A stretch of DNA of 64,000 bases, from assembly GCF_029227915.1 (NCBI RefSeq), contig NC_079878.1, positions 29,105,501 to 29,169,500 of the forward strand, written 5' to 3'. This DNA comes from Hydractinia symbiolongicarpus (taxonomy: Eukaryota > Cnidaria > Hydrozoa > Anthoathecata > Hydractiniidae). The notes beneath the pieces are model-generated. The model was not told the DNA's origin. It did no database searches and was given only the letters and a program-made list of their open reading frames with translations. Below are positions 48,111 to 61,940 of this stretch, piece after piece (the stretch's first letter is position 1; each line of letters begins with the position of its first letter). Made by a program: the position numbers and the translations under genes.

Positions 48111-50055
48111 AATTTAAAAATCGTTCGGGAAATGAGTTTACTCCCTGGGTACTTTCTTTGTATACTTTTGATTATACGGGCCGAGTCCGGGATTTACGAG
48201 AAATCCCGGGTTTTCGTTTGCCGGCGATTAAACATCTTTTATTCAGCGTCTCATCAAAAATGAAAACATTTTTAAAAACTACAAATCTCATGCGTTTTAG
48301 TGGTGAAAAGATAATTTAAAAAATCGTTCTGGAAATGAGTTTACTCGCAGGGTACTTTCTTTGTATACTTTTGACTATACGGGCCGAGTCCGGGATTTAC
48401 GGGAAATCGGGGGTTTTCGTTTGCCGGCGATTAAACTTCTTTTATTCAGCGTCTCATCAAAAATGAAAACATTTTTGAAAACTTCAAGTCTCATACGTTT
48501 TAGTGGTGAAAAAATAATTTAAAAAATCGTTCAGGAAATGAGTTTACTCCCTGGGTATTTTCTTTGTATACTTTTGACTATACGGGCTGAGTCCGGGATT
48601 AACGGGAAATCGCGGGTTTTCGTTTGCCGGCGATTAAACTTCTTTTATTCCGCGTCTCATCAAAAATGAAAACATTTTTGAAAACTAAAAGTCTCATGCG
48701 TTTTAGTGGTGAAAAAATAATTTAAAAAATCGTTCGTGAAATGAGTTTACTCACAGGGTACTTTCTTTGTATACATTCGACTATACGGGCCAAGCCCGGG
48801 ATTTACGGGAAAACGCGGGTTTTCGTTTGCCGGCGATTAAACTTCTTTTATTAAGCGTCTCATCAAAAATGAAAACATTCCTGAAAACTACAAGCCTCAT
48901 GCGTCTTAGTGGTGAAAAAATAATATAAAAAATCGTTCGGGAAATAAGTTTACTCCCTGGGTACTTTCTTTGTATATTTTTGACTATACGGGCCAAGTCC
49001 GGGATTTACGGGGAATCGCGGGTTTTTTGTTTTACGGCGGTTAAACATCTTTTGTACAGCGTCTCATCAAAAATGAAAACATTTTTGAAAACTACAAGTC
49101 TCATGCGTTTTAGTGGTGAAAAAATAATTTAAAAAATCGTTCGGGAAATGAGTTTACTTCCTGGGTACTTTCTTTGTATACTTTGTACTATACGGGCCGA
49201 GTCCGGGATTTACGGGAAATCGCGGGTTTTCGTTTGGCGGCGATTAAACTTCTTATATTCCGCGTCTCATCAAAAATGAAAACATTTTTGAAAACTACAA
49301 GTCTCATGCGTTTTAGTGGTGAAAAAATAATTTAAAAAATCGTTCTGGAAATGAGTTTACTCACAGGGTACGTTCTTTGTATGTACTCGACTATACGGGC
49401 CAAGCACGGGATTTACGGGAAATCGCGGGTTTTTGTTTGCCGGCGATTAAACTTCTTTCATTAAGCGTCTCATCAAAAATGAAAACATTCCTGAAACCTT
49501 CAAGTCTCATGCGTTTTAGTGGTGAAAAAATAATTTAAAAAATCGTTCTGGAAATGAGTTTACTCACAGGGTACGTTCTTTGTATGTACTCGACTATACG
49601 GGCCAAGCACGGGATTTACGGGAAATCGCGGGTTTTTGTTTGCCGGCGATTAAACTTCTTATATTCAGCGTCTCATCAAAAATGAAAACATTTTTGAAAA
49701 CTACAAGTCTCATGCGTTTTAGTGCTGAAAAAATAATTTAAAAAATCGTTCGGGAAATGTGTTTACTCCCTGGGTATTTTCTTTGTATACTTTTGACTAT
49801 ACCGGTCGAGTCCAGGATTTACGGCAATTCGCGGGTTTTCGTTTGCCGGCGATTAAACTTCTTTTATTCAGAGTCTCATCAGAAATGAAAACATTTTTGA
49901 AAACTACAAGTCTCATGCGTTTTAGTGGTGAAAAAATAATTTAAAAAATCGTTCGGGAAATGAGTTTACTCACAAGGTACTTTCTTTGTATACATTCGAC
50001 TATACGGGCCAAGCCTGGGATTTACGGGAAATCGCGGGTTTTCGTTTGCTGGCGA
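48110..50055. repeat. Satellite, mixed monomers
   Basis: About ten monomers combining variants known from 37.7-38.2, 44.3-44.8 and 45.3-46.2 kb, including GGGAAAACGCGGG (48809), AATAATATAAAA (48919) and ACCGGTCGAGTCCAGG (49801, a private C-to-T change). The right end (49759 onward) matches 54631 onward at shift 4872 (24 monomers). No gene is present. Confidence 0.65.
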
Positions 50056-51885
50056 TTAAACTTCTTTCATTAAGCGTCTCATCAAAAATGAAAACATTCC
50101 TGAAAACTACAAGTCTCATGCGTTTTAGTGGTGAAAAAATAATTTAAAAAATCGTTCGGGAAATGAATTTACTCCCTGGGTACTTTCTTTGTATACTTTT
50201 GATTATACGGGCCGAGTCCGGGATTTACGAGAAATCGCGGGTTTTCGTTTGCCGGCGATTAAACATCTTTTATTCAGCGTCTCCTCAAAAATGAAAACAT
50301 TTTTGAAAACTACAAGTCTCATGCGCTTTAGTGGTGAAAAGATAATTTAAAAAATCGTTCTGGAAATGAATTTACTCCCTGCGTATTTTCTTTGTATACT
50401 TTTGACTATACGGGCCGAGTCCGGGATTTACGGGAATTCGCATGTTTTCGTTTGCCGGCGATTAAACATCTTTTATTCAGCGTCTCATCAAAAATGAAAA
50501 CATTTTTGAAAACTACAAGTCTCGTGCGTTTTAGTGGTGAAAAGATAATTTAAAAAATCGTTCTGGAAATGAGTTTACTCACAGGGTACTTTCTTTGTAT
50601 ATACTCGACTATACGGGCCAAGCACGGCATCTACGGGAAATCGCGGGTTTTCGTTTGCCGGCGATTAAACTTCTTTCATTAAGCGTCTCATCAAAAATGA
50701 AAACATTCCTGAAACCTACAAGTCTCATGCGTTTTAGTGGTGAAAAAATAATTTAAAAAATCGTTCTGGAAATGAGTTTACTCAATTGGTACGTTCTTTG
50801 TATGTACTCGACTATACGGGCCAAGCACGGGATTTACAGGAAATCGCGGGTTTTTATTTGCCGGCGATTAAACTTCTTATATTCAGCGTCTCATCAAAAA
50901 TGAAAACATTTTTGAAAACTACAAGTCTCATGCGTTTTAGTGATGAAAAAATAATTTAAAAAATCGTTCGGGAAATGTGTTTACTCCCTTGGTATTTTCT
51001 TTGTATACTTTTGACTATACCGGCCGAGTCCAGGATTTACGGGAATTCGCGGGTTTTCGTTTGCCGGCGATTAAACTTCTTTTATTAAGCGTCTCATCAA
51101 AAATGAAAATATTCCTGAAAACTACAAGTCTCATGCGTTTTAGTGGTGAAAAAATAATTTAAAAAATCGTTCGGGAAATGAATTTACTCCCTGGGTACTT
51201 TCTTTGTATACTTTTGATTATACGGGCCGAGTCCGGGATTTACGAGAAATCGCGGGTTTTCGTTTGCCGGCGATTAAACATCTTTTATTCAGCGTCTCAT
51301 CAAAAATGAAAACATTTTTGAAAACTACAAGTCTCATGCGCTTTAGTGGTGAAAAGATAATTTAAAAAATCGTTCTGGAAATGAATTTACTCCCTGCGTA
51401 TTTTCTTTGTATACTTTTGACTATACGGGCCGAGTCCGGGATTTACGGGAATTCGCATGTTTTCGTTTGCCGGCGATTAAACTTCTTTTATTCAGCGTCT
51501 CATCAAAAATGAAAACATTTTTGAAAACTACAAGTCTCGTGCGTTTTAGTGGTGAAAAGATAATTTAAAAAATCGTTCTGGAAATGAGTTTACTCGCAGG
51601 GTACTTTCTTTGTATACTTTTAACTATACGGGCCGAGTCTGAGATTTACGGGAAATCGGGGGTTTTCGTTTGCCGGTGATTAAACTTCTTTTATTCAGCG
51701 TCTCATCAAAAATGAAAACATTTTTGAAAACTTCAAGTCTCATACGTTTTAGTGGTGAAAAAATAATTTAAAAAATCGTTCAGGAAATGAGTTTACTCCC
51801 TGGGTATTTTCTTTGTATACTTTTGACTCTACGGGCTGAGTCCGGGATTAACGGGAAATCGCAGGTTTTCGTTTGCCGGCAATTA
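50056..51885. repeat. 9-mer HOR, copy 1 (1827 bp)
   Basis: It matches the next 1827 bp in order and in rare variants: CTCAATTGGTACG (50781 and 52608), GAATTCGCATG (50433 and 52260), TTTTAACTATACGGG (51616 and 53443), GAGTCTGAGATT (51634 and 53461) and GACTCTACGGGC (51824 and 53651). A few substitutions separate the copies, for example CTCCTCAAAA at 50281. Confidence 0.88.
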
Positions 51886-53715
51886 AACTTCTTTCATTAA
51901 GCGTCTCATCAAAAATGAAAACATTCCTGAAAACTACAAGTCTCATGCGTTTTAGTGGTGAAAAAATAATTTAAAAAATCGTTCGGGAAATGAATTTACT
52001 CCCTGGGTACTTTCTTTGTATACTTTTGATTATACGGGCCGAGTCCGGGATTTACGAGAAATCGCGGGTTTTCGTTTGCCGGCGATTAAACATCTTTTAT
52101 TCAGCGTCTCATCAAAAATGAAAACATTTTTGAAAACTACAAGTCTCATGCGCTTTAGTGGTGAAAAGATAATTTAAAAAATCGTTCTGGAAATGAATTT
52201 ACTCCCTGCGTATTTTCTTTGTATACTTTTGACTATACGGGCCGAGTCCGGGATTTACGGGAATTCGCATGTTTTCGTTTGCCGGCGATTAAACATCTTT
52301 TATTCAGCGTCTCATCAAAAATGAAAACATTTTTGAAAACTACAAGTCTCGTGCGTTTTAGTGGTGAAAAGATAATTTAAAAAATCGTTCTGGAAATGAG
52401 TTTACTCACAGGGTACTTTCTTTGTATATACTCGACTATACGGGCCAAGCACGGCATTTACGGGAAATCGCGGGTTTTCGTTTGCCGGCGATTAAACTTC
52501 TTTCATTAAGCGTCTCATCAAAAATGAAAACATTCCTGAAACCTACAAGTCTCATGCGTTTTAGTGGTGAAAAAATAATTTAAAAAATCGTTCTGGAAAT
52601 GAGTTTACTCAATTGGTACGTTCTTTGTATGTACTCGACTATACGGGCCAAGCACGGGATTTACGGGAAATCGCGGGTTTTTGTTTGCCGGCGATTAAAC
52701 TTCTTATATTCAGCGTCTCATCAAAAATGAAAACATTTTTGAAAACTACAAGTCTCATGCGTTTTAGTGGTGAAAAAATAATTTAAAAAATCGTTCGGGA
52801 AATGTGTTTACTCCCTTGGTATTTTCTTTGTATACTTTTGACTATACCGGCCGAGTCCAGGATTTACGGGAATTCGCGGGTTTTCGTTTGCCGGCGATTA
52901 AACTTCTTTTATTAAGCGTCTCATCAAAAATGAAAACATTCCTGAAAACTACAAGTCTCATGCGTTTTAGTGGTGAAAAAATAATTTAAAAAATCGTTCG
53001 GGAAATGAATTTACTCCCTGGGTACTTTCTTTGTATACTTTTGATTATACGGGCCGAGTCCGGGATTTACGAGAAATCGCGGGTTTTCGTTTGCCGGCGA
53101 TTAAACGTCTTTTATTCAGCGTCTCATCAAAAATGAAAACATTTTTGAAAACTACAAGTCTCATGCGCTTTAGTGGTGAAAAGATAATTTAAAAAATCGT
53201 TCTGGAAATGAATTTACTCCCTGCGTATTTTCTTTGTATACTTTTGACTATACGGGCCGAGTCCGGGATTTACGGGAATTCGCATGTTTTCGTTTGCCGG
53301 CGATTAAACTTCTTTTATTCAGCGTCTCATCAAAAATGAAAACATTTTTGAAAACTACAAGTCTCGTGCGTTTTAGTGGTGAAAAGATAATTTAAAAAAT
53401 CGTTCTGGAAATGAGTTTACTCGCAGGGTACTTTCTTTGTATACTTTTAACTATACGGGCCGAGTCTGAGATTTACGGGAAATCGGGGGTTTTCGTTTGC
53501 CGGTGATTAAACTTCTTTTATTCAGCGTCTCATCAAAAATGAAAACATTTTTGAAAACTTCAAGTCTCATACGTTTTAGTGGTGAAAAAATAATTTAAAA
53601 AATCGTTCAGGAAATGAGTTTACTCCCTGGGTATTTTCTTTGTATACTTTTGACTCTACGGGCTGAGTCCGGGATTAACGGGAAATCGCAGGTTTTCGTT
53701 TGCCGGCGATTAAAC
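51886..53715. repeat. 9-mer HOR, copy 2 (1827 bp)
   Basis: This is the second member of the tandem pair. It ends where the following monomer switches to TTATTCCGCG (53722). Because 49759 and 54631 (24 monomers apart) carry the same flanking monomer, the pair appears to sit inside a longer, older arrangement. Confidence 0.86.
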
Positions 53716-55680
53716 TTCTTTTATTCCGCGTCTCATCAAAAATGAAAACATTTTTGAAAACTAAAAGTCTCATGCGTTTTAGTGGTGAAAAAATAATTTA
53801 AAAAATCGTTCGGGAAATGAGTTTACTCACAGGGTACTTTCTTTGTATACATTCGACTATACGGGCCAAGCACGGGATTTACTGGAAATCGCGGGTTTTC
53901 GTTTGCCGGCGATTAAACTTCTTATATTCAGCGTCTCATCAAAAATGAAAACATTTTTGAAAACTACAAGACTCATGCGCTTTAGTGGTGAAAAAATAAT
54001 TTAAAAAATCGTTCGGGAAATGAGTTTACTCCCTGGGTACTTTCTTTGTATACTTTTGACTATACGGGCCGAGTCCGGGATTTACGGGAAATCGCGGCTT
54101 TTCGTTTGCCGGCGATTAAACATCTTTTATTCAGCGTCTCATCAAAAATGAAAACATTTTTGAAAACTACAAGTCTCGTGCGTTTTAGTGGTGAAAAGAT
54201 AATTTAAAAAATCGTTCTGGAAATGAGTTTACTCACAGGGTACTTTCTTTGTATATACTCGACTATACGGGCCAAGCACGGCATTTACGGGAAATCGCGG
54301 GTTTTCGTTTGCCGGCGATTAAACTTCTTTCATTAAGCGTCTCATCAAAAATGAAAACATTCCTGAAACCTACAAGTCTCATGCGTTTTAGTGGTGAAAA
54401 AATAATTTAAAAAATCGTTCTGGAAATGAGTTTACTCACAGGGTACGTTCTTTGTATGTACTCGACTATACGGGCCAAGCACGGGATTTACGGGAAATCG
54501 TGGGTTTTTGTTTGCCAGCGATTAAACTTCTTATATTCAGCGTCTCATCAGAAATGAAAACATTTTTGAAAACTACAAGTCTCATGCGTTTTAGTGGTGA
54601 AAAAATAATTTAAAAAATCGTTCGGGAAATGTGTTTACTCCCTGGGTATTTTCTTTGTATACTTTTGACTATACCGGCCGAGTCCAGGATTTACGGGAAT
54701 TCGCGGGTTTTCGTTTGCCGGCGATTAAACTTCTTTTATTCAGAGTCTCATCAAAAATGAAAACATTTTTGAAAACTACAAGTCTCATGCGTTTTAGTGG
54801 TGAAAAAATAATTTAAAAAATCGTTCGGGAAATGAGTTTACTCACAAGGTACTTTCTTTGTATACATTCGACTATACGGGCCAAGCCTGGGATTTACGGG
54901 AAATCGCGGGTTTTCGTTTGCTGGCGATTAAACTTCTTTCATTAAGCGTCTCATCAAAAATGAAAACATTCCTGAAAACTACAAGTCTCATGCGTTTTAG
55001 TGGTGAAAAAATAATTTAAAAAATCGTTCGGGAAATGAATTTACTCCCTGGGTACTTTCTTTGTATACTTTTGATTATACGGGCCGAGTCCGGGATTTAC
55101 GAGAAATCGCGGGTTTTCGTTTGCCGGCGATTAAACATCTTTTATTCAGCGTCTCATGAAAAATGAAAACATTTTTGAAAACTACAAGTCTCATGCGCTT
55201 TAGTGGTGAAAAGATAATTTAAAAAATCGTTCTGGAAATGAATTTACTCCCTGCGTATTTTCTTTGTATACTTTTGACTATACGGGCCGAGTCAGGGATT
55301 TACGGGAATTCGCATGTTTTCGTTTGCCGGCGATTAAACTTCTTTTATTCAGCGTCTCATCAAAAATGAAAACATTTTTGAAAACTACAAGTCTCGTGCG
55401 TTTTAGTGGTGAAAAGATAATTTAAAAAATCGTTCTGGAAATGAGTTTACTCGCAGGGTACTTTTTTTGTATACTTTTGACTATACGGGCCGAGTCCGAG
55501 ATTTACGGGAAATCGGGGGTTTTCGTTTGCCGGTGATTAAACTTCTTTTATTCAGCGTCTCATCAAAAATGAAAACATTTTTGAAAACTTCAAGTCTCAT
55601 ACGTTTTAGTGGTGAAAAAATAATTTAAAAAATCGTTCAGGAAATGAGTTTACTCCCTGGGTATTTTCTTTGTATACTTT
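53716..55680. repeat. Block shared with 43.79-45.53 kb
   Basis: About 53940-55680 matches 43790-45530 at a constant shift of 10149 bp (50 monomers minus 1). Markers are CAAGACTCATGCGC (53968), TCGCGGCTTTTCG (54092), ACCGGCCGAGTCCAGG (54673), GGCCAAGCCTGGG (54880) and CTCGTGCG (55394). No gene is present. Confidence 0.75.
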
Positions 55681-57400
55681 TGACTCTACGGGCTGAGTGC
55701 GGGATTAACGGGAAATCGCGGGTTTTCGTTTGCCGGCGATTAAACTTTTTTTATTCCGGGTCTCATCAAAAATGAAAACATTTTTGAAAACTAAAAGTCT
55801 CATGCGTTTTAGTGGTGAAAAAATAATTTAAAAAATCGTTTGGGAAATGAGTTTACTCACAGGGTACTTTCTTTGTATACATTCGACTATACGGGCCAAG
55901 CCCGGGATTTACGGGAAAACGCTGGTTTTCGTTTGCCGTCGATTAAACTTCTTTCATTAAGCGTCTCATCAAAAATGAAAACATTCCTGAAAACTACAAG
56001 CCTCATGCGTCTTAGTGGTGAAAAAATAATTTAAAAAATCGTTCGGGAAATAAGTTTACTCCCTGGGTACTTTCTTTGTATACTTTTGACTATACGGGCC
56101 AAGTCCGGGATTTACGAGAAATCGCGGGTTTTCGTTTTCCGGCGATTAAACATCTTTTATACAGCGTCTCCTGAAAAATGAAAACATTTTTGAAAACTAC
56201 AAGTCTCATGCGTTTTAGTGGTGAAAAAATAATTTAAAAAATCGTTCGGGAAATGAGTTTACTTCCTGAGTACTTTCTTTGTATACTTTGTACTATACGG
56301 TCCGAGTCCGGGATTTACGGGAAACGCGGGTTTTCGTTTGGCGGCGATTAAACTTCTTATATTCCGCGTCTCATCAAAAATGAAAACATTTTTGAAAACT
56401 ACAAGTCTCATGCGTTTTAGTGGTGAAAAGATAATATAAAAAATCGTTCTGGAAGGGAGTTTACTCACAGGGTACTTTCTTTGTATATACTCGACTATAC
56501 GAACCAAGCACGGCATTTACGGAAAATTGCGGGTTTTCGTTTGCCGGCGATTAAACTTCTTTTATTCAGCGTCTCATCAAAAATGAAAACATTTTTGAAA
56601 ACTACAAGTCTCATGCGTTTTAGTGGTGAAAAAATAATTTAAAAAATCGTTCGAGAAATGAGTTTACTCACAGGGTACTTTCTTTGTATACATTCGACTA
56701 TACGGGCCAAGCCCGGGATTTACGGGAAATCGCGGGTTTTCGTTTGCCGGCGATTAAACTTCTTTTATTCCGCGTCTCATCAAAAATGAAAACATTTTTG
56801 AAAACTACTAGTCTCATGCGTTTTAGTGGTGAAAAAATAATTTAAAAAATCGTTCTGGAAATGAGTTTACTCACAGGGTACTTTCTTTGTATGTACTCGA
56901 CTATACGGGCCAAGCACGGGATTTACGGGAAATCGCGGGTTTTCGTTTGCCGGCGATTAAACTTCTTATATTCAGCGTCTCATCAAAAATGAAAACATTT
57001 TTGAAAACTACAAGTCTCATGCGTTTTAGTGGTGAAAAAATAATTTAAAAAATTGTTCGGGAAATGAGTTTACTCCCTGGGTACTTTCTTTGTATACTTT
57101 TGACTATACGGGCCGAGTCCGGGATTTACGGGAAATCACGGCTTTTCGTTTGCCAACGATTAAACATCTTTTATTCAGCGTCTCATCAAAAATGAAAACA
57201 TTTTTGAAAACTACAAGTCTCATGCGTTTTCGTGGTGAAAAGATAATTTAAATAATCGTTCTGGAAATGAGTTTACTCACAGGGTACTTTCTTTGTATGT
57301 ACTCGACTATACGGGCCAAGCACGGCATTTACGGGAAATCGCGGGTTTTCGTTTGCCGGCGGTTAAACTTCTTATATTCAGCGTCTCATCAAAAATGAAA
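55681..57400. repeat. Satellite, mixed monomers with copies of older variants
   Basis: It contains the AGCCTCATGCGTCTTAG and TACTTTGTAC monomers shared with 46.25-46.69 kb. Private changes include GCTGGTTTTCGTTTGCCGTCG (about 55921), CTCCTGAAAAATG (56168), GGAAGGGAG (56450) and GCCAACGATT (57150). No gene is present. Confidence 0.6.
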
Positions 57401-59180
57401 ACATTTTTGAAAACTACAACTCTTATGCGTTTTAGTGGTGAAAAAATAATTTAAAAAATCGTTCAGGAAATGAGTTTACTCCCTGGGTACTTTCTTTGTA
57501 TACTTTTGACTATACGGGCCGAGTCTGGGATTTACGGGAAATCGCGGGTTTTAGTTTGCCGGCGATTAAACATCTTTTATTCAGCGTCTCATCAAAAATG
57601 AAAACATTTTTGAAAACTACAAGTCTCATGCGTTTTAGTGGTGAAAAGATAATTTAAAAAATCGTTCTGGAAATGAGTTTACTTCCTGCGTATTTTCTTT
57701 GTATACTTTTGACTATACGGGCCGAGTCCGGGATTAACGGGAAATCGCGGGTTTTCGTTTACCGGCGATTAAACTTCTTTTATTCCGCGTCTCATCAAAA
57801 ATGAAAACATTTTTGAAAACTACCAGTCTCTTGCGTTTTAGTGGTGAAAAGATAATTTAAAAAATCGTTCTGGAAATGAGTTTACTCACAGGGTACTTTC
57901 TTTGCATATACTCGACTATACGGGCCAAGCACGGCATTTACGGGAAATCGCGGGTTTTCGTTTGCCGGCGATTAAACTTCTTTCATTAAGCGTCTCATCA
58001 AAAATGAACACATTCCTGAAAACTACAAGTCTCATGCGTTTTAGTGGTGAAAAAATCATTTAAAAAATCGTTCGGGAAATGTGTTTACTCCCTGGGTATT
58101 TTCTTTGTATACTTTTGGCTATACGGGCCGAGTCCAGGATTTACGGGAATTCGCGGGTTTTCGTTTGCCGGCGATTAAACTTCTTTTATTCAGAGTCTCA
58201 TCAAAAATGAAAACACTTTTGAAAACTACAAGTCTCATGCGTTTTAGTGGTGAAAAGATAATTTAAAAAATCGTTCTGGAAATGAGTTTACTCACAGGCT
58301 ACTTTCTTTGTATGTACTCGACTATACCGGCCATGCACGGGATTTATGGGAAATCGCGGGTTTTTGTTTGCCGGCGATTAAACTTCTTTTATTCAGCGTC
58401 TCATCAAAAATAAAAACATTTATGAAAACTACAAGTCCCATGCGTTTTAGTGGTGAAAAAATAATTTAAAAAATTTTTCGGGAAATGAGTTTACTCACAG
58501 GGTACTTTATTTGTATACATTCGACTATAAGGGCCAAACCCGGGATTTACGGGAAATCGCGGGTTTTTGTTTGCCGGCGATTAAACTTCTTTTATTCAGC
58601 GTCTCATCAAAAATAAAAACATTTTTGAAAAGTACAAGTCTCATGCGTTTTAGTGGTAAAAAAATAATTTAAAAAATCGTTCGGGAAATGAGTTTACTCA
58701 CAGGGTACTTTCTTTGTATACATTCGACTATACGGGCCAAGCCCGGGATTTACGTGAAAACGCGGGTTTTCGTTTGCCGGCGATTAAACTTCTTTCATTA
58801 AGCGTCTCATCAAAAATGAAAACATTCCCGAAAACTACAAGTCTCATGCGTTTTAGTGGTGAAAAAATAATTTGAAAAATCGTTTGGGAAATGAGTTTAC
58901 TCCCTGGGTACATTCTTTGTATACTTTTGATTATACGGGCCGAGTCCGGGATTTAAGGGAAATCGCGGGTTTTCGTTTGCCGGCGATTAAACATCTTTTA
59001 TTCAGCGTCTCATCAAAAATGAAAACATTTTTGAAAACTACAAGTCTCATGCGTTTTAGTGGTGAAAAAATAATTTAAAAAATCGTTCAGGAAATGAGTT
59101 TACTCCCTGGGTACTTTCTTTGTATACTTTTGACTATACGGGCCGAGTCCGGGATTTACGGGAAATCGCGGGTTTTCGTT
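57400..59180. repeat. Satellite, start of the right-hand sub-type zone
   Basis: Monomers here reappear in 60.4-64 kb: ACTCTTATGCG (57419 and 60466), GTTTACCGGCG (57758; repeated at about 60803, 61412, 62630 and 63646), GAACACATTCC (58006), GTACTTTATTTG (58503) and GTGGTAAAAAAATAA (58652). This suggests they were the source of, or were copied from, the right-hand HORs. No gene is present. Confidence 0.65.
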
Positions 59181-60406
59181 TGCCGGCGATTAAACATCTT
59201 TTATTCAGCGTCTCATCAAAAATGAAAACATTTTTGAAAACTACAAGTCTCATGCGTTTTAGTGGTGAAAAAATAATTTAAAAAATCGTTCGGGAAATGA
59301 GTTTACTCCCTGGGTACTTTCTTTGTATACTTTTGACTATACGGGCCGAGTCCGGTATTTACGGGAAATCGCGGGTTTTCGTTTGCCGGCGATTAAACAT
59401 CTTTTATTCAGCGTCTTATCAAAAATGAAAACATTCCTGAAAACTACAAGTCTCATGCGTTTTAGTGGTGAAAAAATAATTTAAAAAATCGTTCGGGAAA
59501 TGTGTTTACTCCCTGGTTATTTTCTTTGTATACTTTTGGCTATACGGGCCGAGTCCAGGATTTACGGGAATTCGCGGGTTTTCGTTTGCCGGCGATTAAA
59601 CTTCTTTTATTCAGAGTCTCATCAAAAATGAAAACATTTTTGAAAACTACAAGTCTCATGCGTTTTAGTGGTGAAAAGATAATTTAAAAAATCGTTCTGG
59701 AAATGAGTTTACTCACAGGCTCCTTTCTTTGTATGTACTCGACTATACGGGCCAAGCACGGGATTTATGGGAAATCGCGGGTTTTTGTTTGCCGGCGATT
59801 AAACATCTTTTATTCAGCGTCTCATCAAAAATGAAAACATTTTTGAAAACTACAAGTCTCATGCGTTTTAGTGGTGAAAAAATAATTTAAAAAATCGTTC
59901 GGGAAATGAGTTTACTCCCTGGGTACTTTCTTTGTATACTTTTGACTATACGGGCCGAGTCCGGTATTTACGGGAAATCGCGGGTTTTCGTTTGCCGGCG
60001 ATTAAACATCTTTTATTCAGCGTCTTATCAAAAATGAAAACATTCCTGAAAACTACAAGTCTCATGCGTTTTAGTGGTGAAAAAATAATTTAAAAAATCG
60101 TTCGGGAAATGTGTTTACTCCCTGGTTATTTTCTTTGTATACTTTTGGCTATACGGGCCGAGTCCAGGATTTACGGGAATTCGCGGGTTTTCGTTTGCCG
60201 GCGATTAAACTTCTTTTATTCAGAGTCTCATCAAAAATGAAAACATTTTTGAAAACTACAAGTCTCATGCGTTTTAGTGGTGAAAAGATAATTTAAAAAA
60301 TCGTTCTGGAAATGAGTTTACTCACAGGCTCCTTTCTTTGTATGTACTCGACTATACGGGCCAAGCACGGGATTTATGGGAAATCGCGGGTTTTTGTTTG
60401 CCGGCG
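59180..60406. repeat. Tandem duplication of a 3-mer (609 bp)
   Basis: 59180-59788 and 59789-60397 match at shift 609, with shared rare variants GTCCGGTATTT (59349 and 59958), CCCTGGTTATTTTC (59511 and 60120) and CAGGCTCCTTTC (59715 and 60324). Identity ends at the CTTC/CATC change near 60407. Confidence 0.88.
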
Positions 60407-61940
60407 ATTAAACTTCTTTTATTCAGCGTCTCATCAAAAATGAAAACATTTTTGAAAACTACAACTCTTATGCGTTTTAGTGGTGAAAAAATAATTTAAA
60501 AAATCGTTCAGGAAATGAGTTTACTCCCTGGGTACTTTCTTTGTATACTTTTGACTATACGGGCCGAGTCCGGGATTTACGGGAAATCGCGGGTTTTCGT
60601 TTGCCGGCGATTAAACATCTTTTATTCAGCGTCTCATCAAAAATGAAAACATTTTTGAAAACTACAAGTCTCATGCGTTTTAGTGGTGAAAAGATAATTT
60701 AAAAAATCGTTTTGGAAATGAGTTTACTTCCTGCGTATTTTCTTTGTATACTTTTGACTATACGGGCCGAGTCCGGGATTAACGGGAAATCGCGGGTTTT
60801 CGTTTACCGGCGATTAAACTTCTTTTATTCCGCGTCTCATCAAAAATGAAAACATTTTTGAAAACTACAAGTCTCATGCGTTTTAGTGGTGAAAAGATAA
60901 TTTAAAAAATTGTTCTGGAAATGAGTTTACTCACAGGGTACTTTCTTTGTATATACTCGACTATACGGGCCAAGCACGGCATTTACGGGAAATCGCGGGT
61001 TTTCGTTTGCCGGCGATTAAACTTCTTTCATTAAGCGTCTCACCAAAAATGAACACATTCCTGAAAACTACAAGTCTCATGCGTTTTAGTGGTGAAAAAA
61101 TCATTTAAAAAATCGTTCGGGAAATGTGTTTACTCCCTGTGTATTTTCTTTGTATACTTTTGACTATACGGGCCGAGTCCGGGATTTACGGGAAATCGCG
61201 GGTTTTCGTTTGCCGGCGATTAAACATCTTTTATTCAGCGTCTCATCAAAAATGAAAACATTTTTGAAAACTACAAGTCTCATGCGTTTTAGTGGTGAAA
61301 AGATAATTTAAAAAATCGTTTTGGAAATGAGTTTACTTCCTGCGTATTTTCTTTGTATACTTTTGACTATACGGGCCGAGTCCGGGATTAACGGGAAATC
61401 GCGGGTTTTCGTTTACCGGCGATTAAACTTCTTTTATTCCGCGTCTCATCAAAAATGAAAACATTTTTGAAAACTACAAGTCTCATGCGTTTTAGTGGTG
61501 AAAAGATAATTTAAAAAATTGTTCTGGAAATGAGTTTACTCACAGGGTACTTTCTTTGTATATACTCGACTATACGGGCCAAGCACGGCATTTACGGGAA
61601 ATCGCGGGTTTTCGTTTGCCGGCGATTAAACTTCTTTCATTAAGCGTCTCACCAAAAATGAACACATTCCTGAAAACTACAAGTCTCATGCGTTTTAGTG
61701 GTGAAAAAATCATTTAAAAAATCGTTCGGGAAATGTGTTTACTCCCTGTGTATTTTCTTTGTATACTTTTGGCTATACGGGCCGAGTCCAGGATTTACGG
61801 GAATTCGCGGGTTTTCGTTTGCCGGCGATTAAACTTCTTTTATTCAGAGTCTCATCAAAAATGAAAACATTTTTGAAAACTACAAGTCTCATGCGTTTTA
61901 GTGGTGAAAAGATAATTTAAAAAATCGTTCTGGAAATGAG
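60407..61940. repeat. 3-mer HOR (609 bp), two copies with flank
   Basis: About 60545-61153 and 61154-61762 match at shift 609. ATCGTTTTGGAAATG is at 60706 and 61315, GTCTCACCAAAAATG at 61037 and 61646, and AAAATCATTTAAAA at 61096 and 61705. The second copy passes into a monomer reading TTTTGGCTATACGGG. Confidence 0.82.
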
